From positions 1 through 34,287 of the IMG/VR virus record IMGVR_UViG_3300034198_015007: a DNA stretch of 34,287 nt. The stretch is one strand, 5' to 3'. The stretch comes from a virus. Below are positions 29,578-34,287 of this stretch, piece after piece. Positions within the stretch are counted from its first letter, which is position 1. The number at the start of each line of letters is the position of its first letter. A model generated the notes under the pieces. That model was not told where the DNA came from, did no database searches, and saw only the letters and a list, made by a program, of their open reading frames with translations. The translations under genes and the position numbers were made by a program.

Positions 29578-29596
29578 AAATACAATGTTATATTTA
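29565..29596 (+). promoter_or_regulatory. Promoter (TTTG-N20-TATATTTA)
   Basis: TTTG 29565-29568 inside the last codons of the SWIM gene, a 20-base spacer, TATATTTA 29589-29596, then 18 bases to the ATG at 29615. It overlaps the alternative ATG at 29585, which argues against that start. Confidence 0.75.
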
Positions 29597-29614
29597 TGTA
29601 TTAAGAATTTAAAG

Positions 29615-29839
29615 ATGGCACGCACCACAGATACTTACGGAAAAGCACCAGTTGTAGTAGTTTTCAAACCTACATCAAGATCTAAACAAATTAAAATCAA
29701 AGTTCTTAAAAATTATATAATCGATTTTGTACTAAATGATTCCAATAAAATACCAGGTATTCCTGATACCGCTGAGTTTTTAGAAGTAGGAGTAGGAAAA
29801 TCTCTTGTAAAAGAATATAAAATTAAATATAATAAATAA
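29615..29839 (+). CDS. Hypothetical protein (74 aa)
   Basis: Start at ATG 29615 because the ATG at 29585 lies inside the promoter. A basic, beta-rich small protein: TYGKAPVVVVFKPTSRSKQI, then KVLKNYIIDFVLNDSNKI, then AEFLEVGVGKSLVKEYKIKY. The fold could be an ssDNA- or protein-binding barrel, but no family is recognised. It is followed five bases later by a membrane protein gene. Confidence 0.7.
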   Translation: MARTTDTYGKAPVVVVFKPTSRSKQIKIKVLKNYIIDFVLNDSNKIPGIPDTAEFLEVGVGKSLVKEYKIKYNK

Positions 29840-29843
29840 AAAT

Positions 29844-30047
29844 ATGGGAAAATTAATTTTGTTAGTGGTTATACCCACTCTAGTTGTTGTTCTATTCTCT
29901 TGGACTATGTATAGATTAGTCCAAGCAGGTACTAAAGAATCCATAAATGATTTGAAAAAATCAATGGATGAAAATATGAGAATGATTAATGAAGTTAAAC
30001 AGTTGGATAAAGAAGTTAAAGAAAAGTATTTTGATCAAAAACAATAA
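29844..30047 (+). CDS. Small membrane protein with coiled coil (67 aa)
   Basis: Residues 4-22 (LILLVVIPTLVVVLFSWTM) form a transmembrane helix. The remaining 40 residues are a charged coiled coil (SINDLKKSMDENMRMINEVK then QLDKEVKEKYF). It lies 15 bases upstream of the SPFH gene and may act with it. It might also be a holin or spanin-like protein, though it has no second membrane segment. Confidence 0.7.
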   Translation: MGKLILLVVIPTLVVVLFSWTMYRLVQAGTKESINDLKKSMDENMRMINEVKQLDKEVKEKYFDQKQ

Positions 30048-30062
30048 ACAAAAAAAAAAGTT

Positions 30063-31244
30063 ATGAAACTAAAAATTACCGCAATCGTGTTGGGTTTGTT
30101 TGCCCTAATGTTTATTTTTACCACCCCTCGTTTGGTTGAGGATGTTGATGCTGGTGAAATTGTTGTAGTGCAAGATCCATTTGATGGTGAAATGCACATC
30201 TATAAAGAGCCAGGTGTGATCTTCCAATCATATGGTAAAGCCACTCATTATAAGAAATCCAATCAATTTTGGTTTTCATCTCCAAATCCTCAAGATGATC
30301 AAGATCGATCTATTTCAGTAAAATGGAATGATGGGGGTCATGCTAAATTATCTGGATCTGTTAGATATGATATGCCTTTAGATGATAAACAGATTCTAAA
30401 ATTACACTCTATTTTTGGCTCTCAAGAAGCTTTGGAAACATCATTAATTAAAACTAATGTGGAAAAAGCTATCTATATGACAGGCCCATTAATGTCTTCA
30501 AAAGAATCCTATGCGGAAAAACGAAATGATTTGATTTTTTATATTGAAGATCAAGCATCTAGGGGAGTATATAAAACTCGTCAAAAGGAATCTAAAGAAG
30601 TTGATCCTTTAACTAACGAAGAAAAAGTTATTACTAGGGTTGAGATTATGGAAAAATCACCAGGCCAACCAATTAGACAAGAAGTATCACCTATCACTCT
30701 AAATGGAATTAAATTATATAACATTTCAATTAATGGAATCCATTATGACAAAAATGTAGAAAAACAAATTCAAACCCAGCAAAACGCTATTATGAATGTT
30801 CAAACTGCTATAGCAAATGCTAAGAAAGCTGAACAAGATGCTATTACAATTTCTAAGCAAGGTGAAGCTAGAGCAGCTCAAGCTAAATGGGATCAAGAGG
30901 TAATTAAAGCTAAAATGATTACTGAAGCTGAACAAAGGAATAAAGTGGCAACTTTAGATGTTCAAACCGCTGAGCTTAATAAACGAAAAGAAATCTTAGA
31001 AGGTGAAGGTATCGCAGCCAAGAAAAGATTGGTTATGCAAGCTGACGGCGCTTTAGATCAGAAATTAGCTGCTTATAAAGAAGTACAAAAATATTGGGCC
31101 AACGCATTTGCAACTCACCAACATAGTACAGTTCCACAAATTATGTCAGGAGGTTCACCTCAAAATGGAGCTGTTAATTTTATGGAAATGATGGGAGCTA
31201 AAGCCGCTAAGGATTTGAGTTTAGATCTATCAAATAAAAAATAA
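30063..31244 (+). CDS. SPFH/band 7 (prohibitin-stomatin-like) membrane protein
   Basis: 393 residues. An N-terminal anchor (ITAIVLGLFALMFIF, about 4-19) is followed by the SPFH domain: VEDVDAGEIVVVQDPFDGEM, then a strand region with RSISVKWNDGGHAKLSGSVRY typical of prohibitin-like proteins. From about residue 240 to 340 a long Ala/Glu/Lys helix forms the coiled coil (QTAIANAKKAEQDAI and EARAAQAKWDQEVIKAKM). The tail has a Gly/Ser-rich turn. Such proteins build ring-shaped membrane cages and steady proteases. Copies in large phages have no settled role; membrane remodelling or superinfection control are guesses. A strong terminator follows. Confidence 0.9.
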   Translation: MKLKITAIVLGLFALMFIFTTPRLVEDVDAGEIVVVQDPFDGEMHIYKEPGVIFQSYGKATHYKKSNQFWFSSPNPQDDQDRSISVKWNDGGHAKLSGSVRYDMPLDDKQILKLHSIFGSQEALETSLIKTNVEKAIYMTGPLMSSKESYAEKRNDLIFYIEDQASRGVYKTRQKESKEVDPLTNEEKVITRVEIMEKSPGQPIRQEVSPITLNGIKLYNISINGIHYDKNVEKQIQTQQNAIMNVQTAIANAKKAEQDAITISKQGEARAAQAKWDQEVIKAKMITEAEQRNKVATLDVQTAELNKRKEILEGEGIAAKKRLVMQADGALDQKLAAYKEVQKYWANAFATHQHSTVPQIMSGGSPQNGAVNFMEMMGAKAAKDLSLDLSNKK

Positions 31245-31264
31245 AAATTAAACATATTAAAATT

Positions 31265-31295
31265 GAGGGTTTATATTTTCTAAACCCTCTTTTTT
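31265..31295 (+). terminator. Rho-independent terminator
   Basis: GAGGGTTTA (31265-31273) pairs with TAAACCCTC (31281-31289), nine base pairs with a 7-base loop, then six T (31290-31295). It closes the SPFH operon, and the T-run supplies the TTTG of the next promoter. Confidence 0.92.
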
Positions 31296-31324
31296 GGTTT
31301 ATTTAAAAATCTTTAGTATATTTA
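31293..31324 (+). promoter_or_regulatory. Promoter (TTTG-N20-TATATTTA)
   Basis: TTTG 31293-31296 overlaps the terminator T-run; a 20-base spacer; TATATTTA 31317-31324; only four bases before the ATG at 31329, so a leaderless transcript is predicted. Confidence 0.75.
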
Positions 31325-31328
31325 GGAT

Positions 31329-31556
31329 ATGAAACAAGTAGGAATTTTAACCAATACATTCAAACAAGCAAAAAAAGCATTATTAAAAGAAGATAAAGAA
31401 TTAGCCCGAGATTACCTTGATACAGGAATCGCTATTATAGCTAATTATTATCTTTTAGATAATTTGAAACCTAGTGATAAAATTGAAAAGACTACACTAG
31501 ATATTTGGATGGAAAGATTTTGGTACCAATTAGAAATTAATGACTTAATGCTTTAA
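31329..31556 (+). CDS. Hypothetical helical protein (75 aa)
   Basis: All-helical: NTFKQAKKALLKEDKELARDYL, then TGIAIIANYYLLDNL, then TTLDIWMERFWYQLEI. A TPR-like helix pair or a small four-helix bundle is possible. First gene after the terminator and promoter pair. Function unknown. Confidence 0.75.
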   Translation: MKQVGILTNTFKQAKKALLKEDKELARDYLDTGIAIIANYYLLDNLKPSDKIEKTTLDIWMERFWYQLEINDLML

Positions 31557-31559
31557 AAT

Positions 31560-31874
31560 ATGTCAGAGAAAAAAGGTAATTTAATTAAACTACATTATGA
31601 TTTCAATGAAGCATTTTCATGTGAAATCTATCTTGATTCTATAGATAAATGGGTTAGATTAACTCCTCGTGAATTTAGAAGTTATGTAGGTAAAAGAAGA
31701 ATTTTAAATGTTTCTTTAAAAGAACCTGAATATCAAGATTATGAGGGACCTGTTTATTATTTTGGAACAAATAAAATTTGCCATGATTTACCTAATAAAA
31801 AAGGTTTATTATATTATAACAATATAGACCCTAGAGATCAATTTCGTAATTTACCTCGACCTCATCATATGTAA
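31560..31874 (+). CDS. Hypothetical protein (104 aa)
   Basis: A mixed alpha/beta protein starting SEKKGNLIKLHYDFNEAFSC. The strand DKWVRLTPREFRSYVGKRRIL is basic, and EYQDYEGPVYYFGTNKICHDL follows. The end is RPHHM. No known domain. Spaced three bases after the previous stop. Confidence 0.7.
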   Translation: MSEKKGNLIKLHYDFNEAFSCEIYLDSIDKWVRLTPREFRSYVGKRRILNVSLKEPEYQDYEGPVYYFGTNKICHDLPNKKGLLYYNNIDPRDQFRNLPRPHHM

Positions 31875-31875
31875 A

Positions 31876-32016
31876 ATGGAAAAGAATAAAAGACGTAGTA
31901 AAGAAGAAGGGCATCTAGCTCAATTAATAAGACGTAAAATGATTCAACGTGATCATGGTAATAATAAATTGTATAAAAGAGAAAAACTAAATTCAAAAAT
32001 CCAAAACCATGAATAA
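31876..32016 (+). CDS. Small basic protein (46 aa)
   Basis: ATG at 31876, one base after the preceding stop; it ends eight bases into the next gene. Very basic: KNKRRSKEEGHLAQLIRRK and NKLYKREKLNSKIQNHE. A nucleic-acid-binding or assembly peptide is likely. Supported by tight spacing on both sides. Confidence 0.55.
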   Translation: MEKNKRRSKEEGHLAQLIRRKMIQRDHGNNKLYKREKLNSKIQNHE

Positions 32017-32200
32017 TTTAAAAATGGAAGATTATACTTCATTAACACTCGAATATCCTGTTATCACTATTGATGAATATAATCATGAACAACCTGTGTT
32101 TATATTACATAATATGGTAAACTCTAAAGGGAAATTAATTCTTACTAAAGAAGAAGCAATGTTGTTGTTTGTTGAATTGTACAAATTTATAAAATCATGA
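32009..32200 (+). CDS. Hypothetical protein (63 aa)
   Basis: A small protein with strand, turn and helix: SLTLEYPVITIDEYNHEQPV, then LTKEEAMLLFVELYKFIKS at the end. Unknown family. Its end overlaps the next small reading frame (TCATGA). Confidence 0.65.
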   Translation: MNNLKMEDYTSLTLEYPVITIDEYNHEQPVFILHNMVNSKGKLILTKEEAMLLFVELYKFIKS

Positions 32201-32307
32201 AAGTGTTCTTCCTTAGATTATTATTTTTATATTACATACAATATAACTTTCCAGTATATGTAAAACATCGTAATAATTATATAACATATTACCATTTTAT
32301 AGCATGA
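32197..32307 (+). CDS. Very small hydrophobic ORF (36 aa)
   Basis: ATG at 32197 overlaps the previous stop and its own TGA overlaps the next ATG (ATGA). The peptide starts MKVFFLRLLFLYYIQYN, which is hydrophobic and aromatic and could insert in a membrane. The double coupling favours a real gene, but it is short. Confidence 0.4.
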   Translation: MKVFFLRLLFLYYIQYNFPVYVKHRNNYITYYHFIA

Positions 32308-32564
32308 ATAAAATAATTACTAAAGGAAATGTTATTATCAATGACATAAAAGTAGGAGATATTCATTATGAATATGAGTTTGGAATAGGAATTAAAAGTG
32401 AAGTAATTTCAGAACCCGTTAGATCCCCTGATGGATATTGGGTTTGGAAAAGTCGTAATCTAAACACAGGAAAACTTATAGATTATGGAATTTCTGAAAG
32501 ATATCCTCATTACGGACCTAATTTGTATGATTATGAAGCTTATACAGTTAAAATATATATTTAA
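32304..32564 (+). CDS. Hypothetical beta-rich protein (86 aa)
   Basis: Strand-rich: IITKGNVIINDIKVGDIHYE, then IKSEVISEPVRSPDGYWVWK, then NLNTGKLIDYGISERYPHYG. The spaced Gly-Asp and W-x-W pattern suggests a small barrel. Similar unnamed proteins are frequent in large phages. No function known to me. Confidence 0.7.
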   Translation: MNKIITKGNVIINDIKVGDIHYEYEFGIGIKSEVISEPVRSPDGYWVWKSRNLNTGKLIDYGISERYPHYGPNLYDYEAYTVKIYI

Positions 32565-32570
32565 AGAAAA

Positions 32571-32602
32571 TTTGGCTTCCTAAAATTTGATTGATATATT
32601 TA
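32571..32602 (+). promoter_or_regulatory. Promoter (TTTG-N20-TATATTTA) with conserved leader
   Basis: TTTGGCTTCC starts at 32571; a 20-base spacer; TATATTTA at 32595-32602; 22 bases to the ATG at 32625. The leader contains TCATAATAAAA, also found at the same distance after the promoter at 33792. Confidence 0.78.
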
Positions 32603-32624
32603 TATCATAATAAAAAACGAAAAA

Positions 32625-33095
32625 ATGGAAAACGAAAGAAACCAATGTCGTAAATGTGGAGGTAATGCAATACCTTCAAAAGCTTTCAGAAATTATCATC
32701 ATGTTGATAAATCTTATCTTCGTGGTGAAGTAGAATTTGAAATTAGATTAATCAATTGTATTAAATGTTCATCTTGTGGTCATAGTTGGATTCCTGAAAA
32801 TTCAACTACTGAATTGACACCTGAATGGTGGAATAATTTATCTGAAGATAGAAGATTAGATGAAACTAATAGAATTAGAATTAATGGCCCTGTTTCATTA
32901 TATTCTGTTAAATTAACAGGTAAAGAAATAGAAGAAATTTGGAGAAAAGAATGTAATAGAATTGAAGATAAAGTTTTTAAACCAAATCAAAAACAATTTA
33001 AAGAGTTTAATCCTGAGTTGTTTAAATCTTATATTGATAAGTTTTCTGATGAAGATAAAATTCAAGCTTTAAAAATTTTCTTTTTTGGTCTTTAA
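32625..33095 (+). CDS. Zinc-ribbon protein (156 aa)
   Basis: Two Cys pairs separated by about 37 residues, RNQCRKCGGNAIPSK and NCIKCSSCGHSW, form a zinc ribbon. The rest is helical and acidic, with LTGKEIEEIWRKECNRIED and FKSYIDKFSDEDKIQALKIF. The family is not recognised; transcription-related zinc ribbons are one possibility. It is the last gene before the 460-base noncoding region. Confidence 0.75.
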   Translation: MENERNQCRKCGGNAIPSKAFRNYHHVDKSYLRGEVEFEIRLINCIKCSSCGHSWIPENSTTELTPEWWNNLSEDRRLDETNRIRINGPVSLYSVKLTGKEIEEIWRKECNRIEDKVFKPNQKQFKEFNPELFKSYIDKFSDEDKIQALKIFFFGL

Positions 33096-33151
33096 AATCA
33101 GAAAACATATTTCATGTAACTGAAATAGGTATTAATAAGTTGTAAACATTT

Positions 33152-33236
33152 AAACACTTTACTGTTTTAAATAACAAGTTGTTGAGAATAGACAATAATT
33201 CAAAATGTTATATAAGAACAACAACGTAAAGTGTTT
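33152..33236 (+). repeat. Long inverted repeat upstream of the tRNA-like element
   Basis: AAACACTTTAC (33152-33162) pairs with GTAAAGTGTTT (33226-33236), 11 perfect pairs. Inside it GTTGTTG (33178-33184) pairs with CAACAAC (33219-33225), directly joined to the first arm on the 3' side and separated by a 15-base bulge on the 5' side. The apical loop is about 34 bases. Confidence 0.75.
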
Positions 33237-33240
33237 TTAC

Positions 33241-33315
33241 AGTGCAGTGGCGGAATGGTAACGCATGATAAGGATATTTACTCACCACATGCAGGTTCGA
33301 ATCCTGTCTACACTA
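33241..33315 (+). tRNA. tRNA-like element with non-canonical anticodon arm
   Basis: The acceptor arms are AGTGCAG and CTACACT (six of seven pairs; one C-A mismatch). TG then leads to a canonical D-arm GCGGAATGGTAACGC with G18-G19. The T-arm GCAGG-TTCGAAT-CCTGT is textbook. The 25 bases between A26 and the T-stem do not fold into a normal 5-bp stem with 7-base loop. The best fit is TGATA paired with TA(C)TCA with a bulged C and an 8-base loop AGGATATT, so I cannot read an anticodon. No CCA is encoded; the next bases are ACTA. It could be a degenerate tRNA, a tRNA-like domain or a noncanonical tRNA. Confidence 0.5.
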
Positions 33316-33555
33316 CTAAACAATCATCTGATTTACAATTAAACAATAACAAAAATAGAATATATGGTTGAAAACAACTTGAAAGTAAAATGTTATCAAC
33401 ACAATCCAAAGTGTTTAGTTTAATGTAAATGTAATTAAAATATACTGAAAGCAAAGTAGGATTCCAGATTGTGCCTAACTTACTTACTAAATGCTAATGG
33501 CTGATATTATTCTATTATTGGAGATAGACAGATGATTGTTTTTAAAATTTAAATA

Positions 33556-33762
33556 ATGGAAACTAGAATTAAAGAATTAGAAAAACTTTTTTCAAAAATA
33601 CCTAAAGAAAAACAAGATAAATATTTTGAAAATTTTTCAAAATGGGCTACTTATATGGGGAATGGATTATATCAATGGAAAGATATTTTATCAAGTGATA
33701 CTAGAGAGTTATATTTATTAGGTTGTTTAGCACAAGAAAAAATACCATATCCTAAATATTAA
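33556..33762 (+). CDS. Hypothetical protein (68 aa)
   Basis: A small helical protein: ETRIKELEKLFSKIPKEKQD, then YFENFSKWATYMGNGLYQWK, then DTRELYLLGCLAQEKIPYPK. No known family. It starts after the noncoding region without a clear window-type promoter. Confidence 0.68.
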   Translation: METRIKELEKLFSKIPKEKQDKYFENFSKWATYMGNGLYQWKDILSSDTRELYLLGCLAQEKIPYPKY

Positions 33763-33791
33763 ATTAAAGCTTGAAATCCCTTCAGGCTTTC

Positions 33792-33823
33792 TTTGGCCTT
33801 TCGAAAATTTCATCGTATATTTA
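33792..33823 (+). promoter_or_regulatory. Promoter (TTTG-N20-TATATTTA) with conserved leader
   Basis: TTTGGCC starts at 33792; a 20-base spacer; TATATTTA at 33816-33823; 22 bases to the ATG at 33846, containing TCATAATAAAA as at the promoter of 32571. A longer frame from 33771 would run through this promoter, so the start at 33846 is preferred. Confidence 0.78.
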
Positions 33824-33845
33824 TGTCATAATAAAACGCGACAAA

Positions 33846-34079
33846 ATGAAAAAGGTAAATTGCATTTCAATACATGGTGTTAATCACAAAATGAAGTTAT
33901 TAGAATCCGATTTAGAAGGATTTTACCTTTACAAATTAATTCCGATGGAATTGGGTTATGACTCAAAAATTATGTACATAGCCCCAAATAGAGAAGATCA
34001 TTGGATGTATGGTAAACCTATGGAAGGTGGTAAGCAAATTAAACTTTCCGAAATACTTTATTTTAATACTTATGAATAA
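33846..34079 (+). CDS. Hypothetical protein (77 aa)
   Basis: Start set by the promoter. A small beta-rich protein: KKVNCISIHGVNHKMKLLES, then GFYLYKLIPMELGYDSKIMY, ending KLSEILYFNTYE. Unknown function. Stop overlaps the next start (ATGAATAA). Confidence 0.7.
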   Translation: MKKVNCISIHGVNHKMKLLESDLEGFYLYKLIPMELGYDSKIMYIAPNREDHWMYGKPMEGGKQIKLSEILYFNTYE

Positions 34080-34194
34080 AATATATGTACTAATGGATGA
34101 AGAAGAAAAATATTATAACTCTAGACATAGAGAATATGACGCTTTCTTAGCTGGTATAGCTTATGAGAAAAGTAGAGTTAGTGATTCAAAATAA
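34072..34194 (+). CDS. Small hypothetical protein (40 aa)
   Basis: ATG at 34072 overlaps the previous stop; the longer frame from 34009 lies mostly inside that gene. The peptide starts MNKIYVLMDEEEKYYNSRHR and continues EYDAFLAGIAYEKSRVSDSK, an acidic then basic helix. No family recognised. Confidence 0.55.
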   Translation: MNKIYVLMDEEEKYYNSRHREYDAFLAGIAYEKSRVSDSK

Positions 34195-34200
34195 ACAACC

Positions 34201-34287
34201 ATGTTAATACGCTTAATCATAATTTTTGTTTTGATATTAACTTTGTATCTTATCAAAAGAGGAGACAATAATAACACCCCAACCCCA
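34201..34287 (+). CDS. Small membrane protein, cut by the window end
   Basis: ATG at 34201 opens a frame that is still open at the last base. The first 18 residues (LIRLIIIFVLILTLYLI) form one membrane helix or signal peptide, followed by KRGDNNNTPTP. Length and function cannot be judged. Confidence 0.5.
   Translation, partial: MLIRLIIIFVLILTLYLIKRGDNNNTPTP

Larger units (their letters stand above)
33096..33555 (+). ncRNA. 460-base gene-free region, probable structured noncoding RNA with tRNA-like part
   Basis: No open reading frame of plausible length on either strand. Contents in order: a weak promoter-like TTTG (33084-33087) with TATTTCAT 20 bases on; the long inverted repeat 33152-33236; a tRNA-like element 33241-33315; a small hairpin GTTG-AAAA-CAAC at 33368-33379; and at 33408-33417 AAAGTGTTTA, the exact complement of TAAACACTTT at 33151-33160. 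The last segment therefore competes with the first arm for pairing. The region from about 33420 to 33550 holds no further structure that I can see by eye. It may be one long transcript or a set of small RNAs. Confidence 0.5.

Noticed and set aside
29585-29614. Longer start for the 74-residue protein at 29615
   Set aside because: The upstream ATG overlaps the -7 element of a strong promoter and adds atypical residues.
33096-33555. A phage tmRNA
   Set aside because: The tRNA-like part is one contiguous cloverleaf-sized segment with a normal D-arm. tmRNA has its acceptor halves separated by a tag-coding region and lacks such a D-arm. No tag frame is visible.

Overview
The window reads as part of a large, AT-rich (roughly 30 percent G+C by eye), T4-related tailed-phage genome. 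Every gene lies on the + strand, packed with short overlaps (ATGA, TAATG), and the standard code is used, with TAA, TAG and TGA all serving as stops. The phage assignment rests on a T4-type replisome: family B polymerase (gp43 type), sliding clamp (gp45), clamp-loader ATPase (gp44) and clamp-loader small subunit (gp62). The host is probably a member of the Bacteroidota. At least ten gene starts are preceded by TTTG-N20-TATATTTA (or a close variant), which matches the primary-sigma consensus of that phylum (TTTG / TAnnTTTG) and not the E. coli -35/-10 pattern. Shine-Dalgarno sequences are mostly absent.

Layout. 1-480: remains of a decayed homing endonuclease, a terminator and a promoter. 479-5,000: unknown genes, thymidylate synthase, a YqiA-like hydrolase, a probable ADP-ribosyltransferase and a mini-thioredoxin. 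5,000-17,050: nucleotide metabolism and replication: GTP cyclohydrolase I, a MazG-type pyrophosphohydrolase, a DNA polymerase split into two genes, the sliding clamp, a GroES/GroEL pair, a clamp-loader ATPase interrupted by a split intein with a free-standing endonuclease gene between the halves, the clamp-loader small subunit, a RecB/Cas4-like Fe-S nuclease and a ribbon-helix-helix protein. 17,090-26,070: a ten-gene glycan cassette (glycosyltransferases, methyltransferases, an SDR epimerase and one zinc-finger gene). 26,080-31,250: small zinc-binding proteins, an HNH-like protein, a membrane-anchored glucosaminidase, a SWIM protein and an SPFH (band 7) membrane protein closed by a strong terminator. 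31,300-34,287: short accessory genes and a 460-base noncoding region with a tRNA-like element and long inverted repeats.

How the parts fit. The thymidylate synthase, GTP cyclohydrolase and pyrophosphohydrolase can shape precursor pools for the adjacent replisome. Two replisome genes are fractured. The clamp loader can be repaired at protein level by intein trans-splicing (104 + 201 residues = 305, close to T4 gp44). The polymerase must assemble from two chains (583 + 311 residues, close to the roughly 900 of T4 gp43). The glycan cassette probably makes or modifies a sugar on virion, DNA or host surface; the sequence does not say which.

Most notable: the split-intein/endonuclease arrangement in the clamp loader, the split polymerase with an unrelated small gene in the gap, the uniform promoter set with two leader-length classes, and the structured noncoding region near the right end.
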